NCBI GenBank assembly: GCA_039619475.1 | Contig: CM077115.1 | Coordinates: 492,611,352-492,675,351 of the forward strand | DNA: 64,000 bases | Direction: 5' to 3' | Source: Icerya purchasi | Lineage: Eukaryota > Arthropoda > Insecta > Hemiptera > Monophlebidae | Shown: positions 10,801 through 21,335 of the stretch, one piece after another | Layout of the letters: every line of letters starts with the position of its first letter | Position numbering within the stretch: the stretch's first letter is position 1 | The notes under the pieces: model-generated | The model's database searches: none | Told to the model about the DNA's origin: nothing | What the model saw: the letters and a program-made list of their open reading frames with translations, nothing else | Made by a program: the position numbers and the translations under genes

Positions 10801-10969
10801 CCTTACAGATACGAATTGGGTAAACAAAGTTATTTTCGTCCAACGCATACACATTAATTGAGGAGTTTTGATTGATCTTTTCAAATTTTTGCACATCGTC
10901 AAGGCTGGCAGGGAACGAAATTCCTGTCCAATCGTATATTTCGCATTTAGTTCTTGATTGTTCAGATAC
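7877..10969 (-). pseudogene. Protein-primed DNA polymerase B, main part
   Basis: About 1,030 codons, open from 10969 to the stop; no in-frame ATG marks a start because the N-terminal part lies in another frame. Counting from codon GTG at 10894: a C2HC finger (C75, C78, H91, C95); exonuclease motifs DFE (131-133), NLSGYD (299-304) and YSDEYLRTD (444-452); an inserted endonuclease-VII/HNH-like zinc module (C252/C255, DHNH 267-270, H280, C283). Polymerase motifs are DANNLYG (570-576), NNAIYGKS (718-725), YTDTDS (816-821) and GLRSKAYS (879-886). An acidic run (~137-157) and a Ser-rich run (~539-559) are low complexity. It would replicate the linear genome from a protein primer. Key catalytic residues are all present; the break is the frameshift near 10945. 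Confidence 0.9.
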
Positions 10970-11589
10970 TTATTTACACGCTGTGGATCTTTCTTCACAA
11001 ACTTCGCCAACATCGAATATTTAAAGCAGAACGCATCGTTATTATTCACATTTATAACATCTTTTCGAGCAGCGATTGCCTTTGGTAACGGAATATATGA
11101 GGACGCGCGTGCAAGAACATTCACTTTATTAATCCGTAGTTCGATGTATACAATTTTCTTAATCGTCCAACCCGATCCCTGCACATATTCAAATCTGTCG
11201 ATCAGATCCTTCATTTCGCCAACTGCATCTTTATACCACTTGTTGAAATCATCTCCTTCAACAAGCAATTTACAATTTGATGGAAAATATGGTGGAACCG
11301 TGTGTTTTTGTTTGGTAACTGCTGTTATTCGTTTAAACATGCAATGTAGCATGAGGCTACATTTTAATCCTTTCCCGATCGATCCGGAAACTATATCAAT
11401 TACAGTTGATTTAATTTTTTTCAAAAATTTATTGATGTCGACTATCCGCGCATTATCATTTATGACTCGGTATGTCGCGATCCTATTTTTGTAGCGATTC
11501 GTTATATTTTCAATATGATACAGGACCGCCATAGGTCTTTCGACGTCTGGTGCAATATTTGATCGAGGTGCAGATTGAGAAGACGACAT
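10930..11589 (-). pseudogene. DNA polymerase B, N-terminal part (frameshifted)
   Basis: An ATG-initiated frame (MSSSQSAPRS...) of about 215 meaningful codons. It contains WYKDAVGEMKDLIDRF, QGSGWTIKKIVYIEL and NNDAFCFKYSMLA, the N-terminal region I associate with insect element polymerases of this type. The frame then runs on out of register to 10768. Homology passes to the neighbouring frame between about 10935 and 10955, so a single small indel separates this part from the main polymerase frame. Together the two parts correspond to roughly 1,240 codons, a usual size for these polymerases. Confidence 0.8.
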
Positions 11590-12282
11590 TATGAAAAATA
11601 GTGATCAACTTGTAATATTAAAAAAATAATTTTAATTAAAAACGGATGTAAATAAAATGAGGGTTACTTACTGATTTAAAAAATCTGTAAATGATGAAGA
11701 ATGTTGTAAACTTTAACAAAATTTAAAAATCACTTTAAACTTGATTACAAGAAAACAAACTGAACACTGTGAAGAGCAAACTACAAATGCGACTTCTTCA
11801 AGTTTGCAGGTATCTACCTCGATTTTAAACAGCGCGGTGTGCAAAAAAATGGGCTGGGCTAGAACATCCCTGAAAACCGGTTTCAGCATGAGAGATTGCC
11901 CGCTTTCACCTTGATTCCTGGAAAAGGTGCGCATATGTTGCGAACTCGTGATTGATTTTTGGCTGATAGATGACCCAAATTCATCATTGATTTTGGATGG
12001 ATAGACGTTGTAAATTAACCGTCTTCAGAATGAGTGAAATAAGACTGCTCAATTCGGCTTGATTTGAGAGGGATACATGGCCCGTTTTCGGCATGATACC
12101 TAAAATGGTTTATTGATGTCATAAATTAAACGTCTGCAAAAGGACATAAATGACAGGCCATAAATCATGATGGTTTTCAAAGGGAAAGATCGTATGCTGT
12201 AACCTTGACTCCTAGAGAAGGTGTATAGACGGCGGAAGCATCTGCAAAAGGTCATAAATGACAGGGGCCATAAATCATGATA
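11590..12282. other. Sub-terminal repeats inside the right TIR
   Basis: No coding signal. Imperfect repeats occur: CTGCAAAAGG-ATAAATGACAGG plus CATAAATCATGAT appears at about 12134 and 12241 (spacing ~108 bases), and the CCCGCTTTCACCTTGATTCC block occurs at about 11899 and again in the TIR at 12302. These may be replication or terminal-protein recognition repeats, or simply TIR duplication debris. Confidence 0.5.
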
Positions 12283-12673
12283 GTTTTCAAAGGGAGAGAT
12301 CTCCCGCTTTCACCTTGATTCCTGGAAAAGGTGTACAGACATCATAAATTATCCTGTTGTAAAAAAGGGCGCCACAATAATGTTGTAAACGACCGGTGAG
12401 GCGTCTTAGACAGCGGAGCAGCGATTGTTCTTCTTGAAAATGCTGCCTGACCATAGACCTCGATGTTAAATGTGCGCGAGCGCGAAAAAAAAAAAAAATA
12501 TTCTTCTGACGAATATCGGTAAATAGCGACCCGTGCATGCAAAGGTGATGTAGCGATGAGGCGTATACATGCAGAGGTTGACGATTTCTAAAAAGAAAGA
12601 CTGTGGCGTTTGCAGCAAGAATGCTGCGAGTTCCTTCGTTTAATAATTATACAGAGATGTGTATAATATTAAA
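12283..12673 (-). repeat. Right terminal inverted repeat (inner part)
   Basis: Reverse complement of 1706-2099 with minor differences, including a longer poly(A) run at about 12485-12498. It ends GTATAATATTAAA; the following sequence is the start of the 4.4-kb segment that separates it from the right outer arm. Confidence 0.88.
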
Positions 12674-13806
12674 CAAGTTCAGTCAAGCATGAGGTTTCAT
12701 GCGCTGAGGATTCCGTATGAAAGTTAACAATAACTATAATTATTTAGTACGTAAGAAAATTTGTTTGAATAAATTTCTATTTTTATTTTACTATTTTAAT
12801 TTAATATCTTAATAAATTTCAGAGATCTTTTCTAATAATAATTTAAAACAGTAAAGCAAAATACTAATTTGAATCGAAGACTTAGACTAATTTGAAGTGC
12901 AATGTAACGGTTATGAAGAAAAATTAATTAAATCCTTTTTTTATTTATTTTTTTAAATTATTGGTTTAGATTTAATAATACTAATATTAAGGTTTTATGA
13001 TTTTTTAAAATGTGTAATTTTGTTAATTCCTACACCTATCTTTCTTGAATAGCCGACCGTCAAAGATATTTAATAAATATATAAACGAAAACACGCAAAA
13101 AATATTAATTAGAAATAATATTGATGCTACGTATCACTCTGCTGCGGTTGCTAGAATGTTGGTGTTCCCTGCTGGCAGGTTGGTGTACGTTGGTGATTGC
13201 ATCCTGGATTCTCGGCGAATGGGAGGGAGAGACACGGTAATCGAAATTATAGTTTACGAATTTTGTAAATGTCACTAATTGGAAAACCGAATTTCGAGGC
13301 AATTTGGTTACTTTGTTATTAAACTTTTTTCGGTTGCAAGACGAACTGGTTACTTTACCAAAAAAGGTCGATATAGTTCCGCGATGTGAAAAAGACTGTC
13401 GTTCTACTGTGATGATTTTTTAACAATTCGGTATTTTCTTTCGACTCTCTCCGTATGTTAGACCATTATTAAATATTTTTTTTTTATTTATTTACTAGCA
13501 TAGTGCGTTAAATTGTTTAACAAATCGAAATACTATTCGCATCTGTTTTTCATCAGGCGGACGTACCACCTAAACAATGATGCGGTGAGTCCGTTCCTTT
13601 CATTACAGTTCATAACAACACTAACACACGCCGTAATGAAAATAATCAAACCAAAACCTGCGATCCTGTTTCGTTTCTTATCCCTCGTACTAGCACTACT
13701 AACGCAAATTATAAAAATCCGAACCAAATTCTAAAAACCGCTGCAATCTCGTATTCCGATAAAGCCAAAGGAAAAATAACACCGATTAACAAACCTGTTT
13801 ATTTCG

Positions 13807-13990
13807 TGCATTCAAGAAACCCACTTAAAACAAAACCAACATTTAAAACTAAAAAACTATAAAGTTCTCGAATCAAATCCGGTGCTTGCTAGTTGTGCGC
13901 GTGGTGGAATAATATTATCCGTTCGTGCGGATATTAACTTAACTTTCAACAGATAATGTTACAATCCGACATTCAACCAGTAACAGTCGA
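13807..13990 (+). pseudogene. LINE endonuclease fragment
   Basis: The frame reads CIQETHLKQNQHLKLKNYKV, then GGIILSVRADI, a typical Jockey-type apurinic endonuclease N-terminal signature, and then hits stops. About 60 codons are recognisable; upstream sequence from about 13500 may belong to the same element. Nothing else coding was seen in 12.7-14.0 kb. Confidence 0.6.
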
Positions 13991-14039
13991 AATTCGTAAG
14001 CCAGTTGCACGGGAGTCTCTAAACATAATTCCGAACCGT

Positions 14040-14175
14040 ATTTAGAAACTTTTAAAGTTGCCAAAAACTTCAAACAGTTTCTCCCCTCTAGCGCCGCGAG
14101 TATTACAGCTAAAAATTTTGAACAGGGTTAAACATATGCGCTTCGACATATATTTCTCAAGTTTGGAACATCAAG
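14040..14175 (-). repeat. Inverted partial satellite unit
   Basis: CTAGCGCCGCGAGTATTACA and the following AAAATTTTGAACA-GGTT are the reverse complement of the corresponding part of the downstream units (for example 15740-15810). The orientation switches at about 14176, making an inversion junction at the array edge. Confidence 0.75.
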
Positions 14176-16745
14176 GTTTGAAAGTTTCGTTAAGGAAATA
14201 ACTTATGGTTTCGTTCTCGACAAATAACGATCTTTCCATCGATCATGACCGGAAAAAAAATATTATTTTTGAAACTTTCGAGCTTTCGGCGCTTAAGGTT
14301 CTGAATTTTAAGATGGAAACCTAGATATTCCAAAGTAAATAAATAAACAGGGACGCACATTTTTTTATCCTTGTTCAAAATCTTGAACCAATACATAAAT
14401 TACAAGCGGGGCTACACGTCATTTTTCAGAATTTTATGAACTTTTAGTAAATTTCAAACAGTTTCGTTAAGAAAACGAAATACGGGTCCGTTCCCAAAAA
14501 ATAGCGATCTTTCCAATAATAATACACTTGAAAAAAATTTTTTTTTACAAAATTTCGAGCTTTCAGAGCCCTAAGCCACTAATTTTAAAATTGGAAACTT
14601 AGATGTTCCAAACCAGAGAAATATACATGGATGCCCATATTTACTACTTTCCTCAAAATTTTTAGCTATAATACTCGCGTCACAAATCAATTCTCACGCT
14701 TTTTTGAACTTTTCAGCAAACTTTGAAAGTTCAATTAAGAAAATGAAATACGGTTTCTTTCCCGACAGATAGCGATCCTTCAAACGGTATATAACATGCG
14801 TCTGAAAAATAAAAAATTTTCTTCAAAATTTCGAACTTTCGGCGCCTTAAGGGTCCAATTTTAAAACTGGAAATCCAAATGTTATAAACTAGAGAAATAT
14901 AAGGGGATTAGCACGTTTTTAGCCGCGTTCAAAATTTTCAGCTGTAATATTCGTAGAGCTAGTGGAGAGACACATAATTATTTTTATTTTTTGAACTTTT
15001 CGGAACTTTGAAAATTTCGTTAAAAAAATGAAATACGGTTTCGTTCCCGACGAATAGCGATCTTTCTAATAATATCTCACAACCCGAAGAAAAAAAAATT
15101 TTATTTCAAAATTTTGAGCTTTCGGCGCCCCAAGGGTCTAATTTTAAATCTGGAAACCTGGATGTTTCGAATTAGAAAAATATACGTAGAAGCGCATATT
15201 TTTAACCATGTTCAAAATATTTAGCTGTAATATTTTCTTCGCTATGGGGCTAAAAAGTCATTTTTCGCGCTATTTTGAACTTTTCGGCAACTTTCAAAGT
15301 TTCGTTAAGAAAATGAAATACGTTTTCGTTCCCAACAAACAGCGATATTTCTAATGGTATATCACAAACCTAAGAAAAAAAAATATTTTTTTACAAAATT
15401 TTGAGCTTTCGAAGCCCCGGAGTTTTATTTTTAAAGCTTGAGACCCGGACGCACCAAATTACAGAAATATACGTGGAAGTACATATTTTTAACCATGTTT
15501 TAAATTTTTAGCTATAATACTCGCAGCGCTAGGGGACGCGCAATTTTTTGAGCTTTTTTGAGCTTTATCGCAACTTTGAAAGTTTGGTTAAGAAAATGAA
15601 ATTCGGTTTCGTTCCCGACTACTAGAGATCTTTCTAATGATATATCACAAGCCCAAGAAAAAAAATATTTTTTTCCAAAATCTCGAGCTTTCGGTGCTCC
15701 GAGGGTCCAATTTTAAAGCTGGAAACTCGGATGTTCCAAACTAGAGAAATATACGTGGAAGCGCATATTTTTAACCGTGTTCAAAATTTTTATCGGTAAT
15801 ATTCGCGGCGCTAGGGGGGGGGACACGTCATTTTTCGCGCTTTTTTGAACTTTACGGCAACTTTGAATTTTTTGGTAAAGAAAATGATATAAGGTTTTGT
15901 TCCTGATAAATAGCGATCTTTCAAACGATATATTACATTACCGGGAAAAAAAATATTTTTTTACAAAATCTTGAGCTTTCGAAGCCCCGGAGTTTTATTT
16001 TTAAAGCTTGAGACCCGGACGCACCAAATTACAGAAATATACGTGGAAGTACATATTTTTAACCATGTTTTAAATTTTTAGCTATAATACTCGCAGCGCT
16101 AGGGGACGCGCAATTTTTTGAGCTTTTTTGAGCTTTATCGCAACTTTGAAAGTTTGGTTAAGAAAATGAAATTCGGTTTCGTTCCCGACTACTGGAGATC
16201 TTTCTAATGATATATCACAAGCCCAAGAAAAAAAATATTTTTTTCCAAAATCTCGAGCTTTCGGTGCCCCGAGGGTCCAATTTTAAAGCTGGAAACTCGG
16301 ATGTTCCAAACTAGAGAAATATACGTGGAAGCGCATATTTTTAACCGTGTTCAAAATTTTTATCGGTAATATTCGCGGCGCTAGGGGGGGGACACGTCAT
16401 TTTTCGCGCTTTTTTGAACTTTACGGCAACTTTGAAAGTTTCGTTAAAGAAATGAAATTCGGTTTCGTTCCCGACAAATAGCGATCTTTCCATCGATATA
16501 TCGCATGCCTATAAAAAAAAATATTTTTTTACAAACTTTTGAGCTTTCGTCGGCCCGAGGGTCCAGTTTTAAAGTTGGAAATCCGGATGTTCCAAACTAG
16601 AGAAATATACGGGTATGTGCGTATTTTTAGCCCCATTCAAAATTTTTAACTACAATACTCGCGGCGCTAAGGGGGGGGACACGTCATTTTTTGCTGTTTT
16701 TTGAACTTTTGGGCAACTTTACATAACTTTTGTAACGTAATTTTT
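14176..16745 (+). repeat. Tandem satellite array, unit about 283 bp
   Basis: About nine head-to-tail units. The landmark GCGATCTTTC recurs near 14231, 14508, 14776, 15061, 15346, 15629, 15917, 16199 and 16486, so unit length is 268-288. Each unit has the order TTTGAACTTT..GCAACTTTGAAAG, GAAATACGGTTTCGTTCCCGA, AGCGATCTTTC, GAGCTTTCG, AGAGAAATATACG. A two-unit block is nearly perfectly duplicated with a 570-base period (GAAGCCCCGGAG at 15411 and 15981), a young higher-order duplication. Confidence 0.9.
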
Positions 16746-16856
16746 TGATTTTATGAAAGTACTCCTGCATTGTAGTTTATATTTTGAATTTCAGCGTTAT
16801 AAGTTTATCTAGTGACGAGTTATGATTTTTTAAGTGATTTTTGAGGTCGTTTTATG

Positions 16857-17080
16857 TACCATATTATATATTCTTGACGGTTTTTTGGGTTTTTTGCCGC
16901 CCAGGGTAATCGGTCATCTTCAAGTTATAGATCGTTTTAAAGATAATTTTAATTGTAATTTATGTTCCAAATTTGAAGTTTATAAGTCAAGCCGTTCGTG
17001 AATTATTGATTTTTATTTGATATTTTTGTCATTTGTGTACCATCTTATAAGGATTCCGTACATTATATGTATACGGAATC
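16857..17080 (+). repeat. Tail of the satellite-bearing segment
   Basis: Direct copy of 1-234. It ends in an imperfect palindrome, GGATTCCGTA..TACGGAATCC with a 7-12-base loop, next to TAAA. Confidence 0.75.
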
Positions 17081-17082
17081 CT

Positions 17083-18096
17083 AAAAATACATACGATGCC
17101 TATAATAATTATTTAGTGATCTGAGATTTTACCCGAAATAAAATTAATCGCGCGCGGAAAAAATTTTAATTGTTCGAAGATTTTTTCAATCTATCGGACG
17201 TCTTAATTAATTAATTAAACAAATGATTAAAATTATGCTAATATTAAAAATAATTTATCGAGGTGGCCTCGAATTATATTTTGAAAAATACTCTTTGAAT
17301 TAGTATATTAATATATCCCCAAAGGTTATAATTATGCGCATAGCTTAAAAATATTATCTATAATAATAATTATAAAATAATCACGCCCATTGAAAAATAA
17401 GTAAATTATATATTATAATATGATGCTAAAAGATCGATAAATTGTCAGAGGGGTCTGAGGTTAGTTTCATTGTATAGAAATAAATTATTGGTTCCATCTT
17501 ATTCACTCTTGAATATTTGATATGTTCATAGAACAGAACATTGGCTGTGACCTCCTTTCTCCGGAGCGCTATGGTGTTCGAGATTATCGGAGCATAATAT
17601 TCTAAGGGTTGGGGGTGTAACTAGATCGTGTTTGGTTTATTCCCACTACAGGGAACGGGACATGCAATCAATACTATAGGGAACGGGACAGGGGATACAG
17701 GGAAACTTTTTTTGGATAGTTTATTGACCTCTGGACACAAATTGTGGTTAGTTTTAAACATCTGGACGGGAATTTGGATGAAATTTGAGCACCTGGACGA
17801 AAATTTGGGTGAATTTTCAGTATATGGACACTAATTGGGGTTAGTTTTGACTACCTGGACGGGAATTTGGATGAAATTTGAGTACCTGGACGAAAATTTG
17901 GGTGAATTTTCAGTATATGGACACTAATTGGGGTTAGTTTTGACTACCTGGACGGGAATAAAGGTGAATTTTCAGTACCTGGACAGGGATTTGGGTGAAA
18001 TTTGAGCACCTGGACGTCATATCGGGGGAACTGTCCAGAAATATCGGAGGAAAACCTGGACACTCGGAGGAAACCCCGGGGAAACGGTGCCAGCTC
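17083..18096. repeat. Right outer inverted arm with 93-bp minisatellite
   Basis: Inverted counterpart of 637-1705. Between 17762 and 17947 a 93-base block is duplicated almost exactly; it is built of three ~31-base units with the core CCTGGACG-AATTTGGGTGAA. The outer end (CGGAGGAAAC...GCCAGCTC) matches the left arm's outer end inverted. Such repeats are typical of long transposon or viral TIRs; they do not encode a protein. Confidence 0.75.
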
Positions 18097-20125
18097 CGCC
18101 ATTTATATACTACTAACCGCCGATTTGTATTTGATTTGAAAATTTCTTTATTTGACGTGGGCCGATAAAAAAAGAGGAGAGGACGGCAACGTGGTTTATC
18201 TTTTTGTGTGAAATATTAGTTATCAACGTTTAACTAGGGGAGAGCTGGCTTCTTTTTCCATCTTTATATCACTCTCTAGTCGAAGCTGTTGATGTTTAAA
18301 TATAAGACAGCATGAAAAAAAATTTATAAAAAAAACATTTATCTCGAAGTAGCGCTAATAAATGAAAAAGTGTTTATATTTTTATTTTCTTAAATACAAT
18401 ACTTACAAGATTTTTGATGTAACGTTCTAGTCTGCTTAATTTGATTGTAATTCCACGAACTGAAGCATATTACGTATGCAGTTCGTAATATTTTTAACTA
18501 GAATTGGAGAATTGATGTGTCGTTTTCACATTATTATATTCGATTTCTGTACTGACTGTCCCAGTGACGACATACATTTCTTCAGTCTTCTACGTTCCTT
18601 CGTTTTTACAGAATGTCGGCGTTTGTGTATTGCTCTTTAGGATAGTTCTTCACTTGAGGTGTTAGAATTTCTTGACTATTTTTAAGTCTTAGAATCATCT
18701 TCGCTTGTTTGAATGTGCAAGTTTGTTGATAAGGTGATAATCATAATCTAAGACGGAGGATTAAATGACGATTGATTTAGGTCAGTTTACAGCGCGATTA
18801 GTGATAATTGAAACTAAATCTACAAGCCGATTAGTTGACGACAAGAGAAGCGATTCAGCGGGTTTATTTTGTGTCTTGTACTTTTATTCGCGTTAGTGCA
18901 CGTTGGTTACACTCGCTGGTTAACGGTGTTATCACGATTCTCTGCCGCGATGACCACCTTGACATTGACAAGTCTGTCAATTCAGCCGTTCACATGAGTA
19001 AGCATTAAACACCGTATCGACCTTAAGTCACTATATCAAAAACGGGTTCGCCGCAACAACAGTCATTCCACCGTGAAGCGCAGGTAACAGTATTACAGTT
19101 TATAATTTATTTCAGCATTTTTTTTTTCTATAATTCGAGTCTCGTATTAAAATTATTTTTACTAAATAACGTGTTGTAGAAACTTATTTCGTCGTTTTAA
19201 ACCATCAGAGGTCACATGAAAAATGCAATACGACAGGTCGCGTGCTTCTGTCACGTATAAGTGTCCTCAAATTAATTTTTTTTTTTTAAATTTACATATT
19301 CCGCAAGAAGAAATTTACGTTAAAATAGAAGCGTTATTAAAATAATTTTTACGAACAAAACATTGATGTAAGTATAGCTTCACAATGTAAAAATGGAGAA
19401 ATTAATTTTATTCAAACGAAGAAAGTCAATTATTTTCTACCTGTATGATACCAGGAACAACGTAAATTTGTCGTAGAATAATTTTGAATATTCAAAAAAT
19501 CGTTATTTCTACATAAAAAGTCACTTTATATATACTTTGATACAATTTTTCTTTTTTATTTCCCTTAATTTCGACTTTCAATATGGTTTTTATAAGTTGA
19601 TATTGATTATTGAATTCGAATGATTAAAGTAAACTATTTGTTTTTTATTTAAGTTTTTTGTTTTTTCTTCAATCACGTTCGTAGCGTCTACCTACACTTT
19701 TATTAACTAACGAACATAAAATTGTCTCTGTTCCCTACATACAAGTTAATGTCAATTCACAAATTCTTACTGTGAAGATATTATCGCTGCTGTTAATCTT
19801 TGCACAATTCGTTTGATAATTTGCGCTGGAATATTGTGTAAATTCGTATTCAAATTATTCTTTTGAATTATGCAATTTTTAATATCGTTAATATATTGAA
19901 AAAAAAAAAAAAATCCTGCGTCATCAATTACATCTTTATCCGTACTGATGCGAAATATTTAATTCTTCTTTTCGATATACCTGAAGTATTCAGTTATGTT
20001 GACTAAATGAAGCCTCGTTTTCTTGCTTGTTTAACGTTTACCCTTTCTGTCCCGCATAAACTTGTATGCTATATTCTTCCGGATTTAAAAAATCTTGAAT
20101 ACTTTGAAAGATACTTTGAAACTTT
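18097..20125. other. Non-coding AT-rich stretch
   Basis: No open frame of useful length, RNA gene or repeat copy was recognised in these two kilobases. There are only poly(T)/poly(A) runs (for example near 19121, 19267 and 19899). Confidence 0.4.
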
Positions 20126-20722
20126 CCGTAGTGCTCAACCGAATGTAACCCGATTTTGAGTATAAATTTACAGCATTGGTAATCGAACGGAAAGATTTCA
20201 ACTGTACGATTACGGAGCCATTAATTATTAATTTAATAATTTTTTTATTATGGCGATAAAAAATTATATTTTAAAAAGAAATATTCTGAAAATATTACAC
20301 ATGAATCCCGTTATTTATAATACAGTTTAAAATAAAAATGTTCACACATTACTGAAATATAAAAGCAATTAACAAACAGAAAATTTAATGTTAAAACTAT
20401 TGTTAAACAGAGATATATAATCTTTGATTTTTTATTTTTTTATTTGTTCATTATATTATATTGAAAAATAATTTATGTTTCGATTTAACTCCTCAAAGTA
20501 TTTTAAGCCCAAAAATACAGTTCCTCGCACATGAAAATACTAAAAAATTTGAGTGAACTTTGATATGCCAACAATGGTTACAAATTGACGCTAAAAAATT
20601 TGATTGTATATTGTTGTTTTGTTTTAAAAGTTGTGAAACATGGAAAATTTCTTTACATTGTTGTACGCAAATTGCGTTCGATTACCAATGCTGTAAACTT
20701 ATGCTTAACTGAATTTTGAATA
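20126..20722 (+). repeat. MITE-like unit 1 of a fold-back pair
   Basis: A ~590-base unit whose ends are themselves inverted: TTTACAGCATTGGTAATCGAACG near 20170 and CGTTCGATTACCAATGCTG near 20677. It carries no coding sequence. It is the inverted neighbour of 20738-21335. Confidence 0.8.
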
Positions 20723-20737
20723 AAAAGAAAACTACGG

Positions 20738-21335
20738 AAACTTAACAGAATGTGGCCCAATTTTGAGTATAAGTTTGCAGGGTTAGTAATCGAACGCAGT
20801 TTAACTATAGCACACGTAAATAAAGTTTCCATTTTTCAAACCTTTTATTTAAGCAAAACAATAATATACAATCAAAATTTACAGTGCCAATTTATAATCA
20901 TTGTTGGCATATTAAATTTCACTCAATTTTTTTTACCATTTTCATGTGCAAGGAACTGTATTTTTAGGCTTAAAATACTTTTACGAATTAAATCGAAAAA
21001 CAAATTATTTTTGAATATAATATAATAAACAAATAAAAAAAAATTAAAGATTATACCTCTGTCAAACAATAGTTTTAACAGAAAATTTTCCATTGTAAAT
21101 TGCTTTGTATTTCAATAATGTGTAGACATTTTTATTTTAAGCTGTACTATATATATATAGGATTCTTGGGAATATTTTCAGAATATTTCTTTTCATAATA
21201 TAATTTTTTATCGCCATAATAAAGAAATCATTAAATTGCCAACTGCTGATGCTGTAATTGCGCAGTTGAAATTTTTCCGTTCGATTACCAGCGCTGTGAA
21301 CTTGTACTTAAAATCGGGCCACATTCCGTTAAACT
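20738..21335 (-). repeat. MITE-like unit 2 of a fold-back pair
   Basis: Inverted copy of 20126-20722, sharing for example the GCACATGAAAA / TTTTCATGTGC block and TATGGCGATAAAAAATTATAT / its inverse near 21210. Its ends (TTTGCAGGGTTAGTAATCGAACG and CGTTCGATTACCAGCGCTG) are the same short inverted repeats. The two units would form a ~590-bp imperfect hairpin if transcribed. Confidence 0.8.

Larger units (their letters stand above)
1706..12673. mobile_element. Polinton/adintovirus-like endogenous viral element
   Basis: A segment of about 11 kb is bounded by ~390-bp inverted repeats. It encodes integrase, protein-primed family B DNA polymerase and a double jelly-roll capsid-type protein, the combination that defines Polinton/Maverick-like elements and related viruses. 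Also present are a DUF8207-like protein, a coiled-coil protein, an exonuclease-like protein and a remnant of a further structural-type gene. No packaging ATPase (FtsK/HerA type) or Ulp1-like protease was seen. No clear 6-bp target duplication flanks 1706/12673; the true ends may be the outer arms (637 and 18096). Damage is limited to one polymerase frameshift and at least one truncated gene, so the insertion is not very old. Confidence 0.85.
12674..17080. mobile_element. Satellite-bearing segment interrupting the right TIR
   Basis: The inner TIR ends ...ATTAAA at 12673 and the right outer arm resumes with TAAAAATAC at 17082, so a possible TAAA duplication frames this segment. It contains a LINE endonuclease fragment, an inverted then direct ~283-bp satellite array, and a unique tail (16745-17080) that recurs at 1-234. 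GGATTCCGTAT near its left end (12708) is the inverse of its right terminus ATACGGAATCC, which may be short terminal inverted repeats. Whether it moved as a unit is inference. Confidence 0.5.

Noticed and set aside
10958..11494. Plus-strand frame of 178 codons
   Set aside because: It mirrors the N-terminal part of the DNA polymerase on the other strand; its composition is that of a shadow frame.
1698..12680. A 6-bp target duplication directly at 1706/12673
   Set aside because: The flanking hexamers do not match; this helped suggest that the true ends may be the outer arms.
14176..16745. CRISPR-like array
   Set aside because: Units are ~283 bp and contiguous with no spacer structure; this is eukaryotic satellite DNA.
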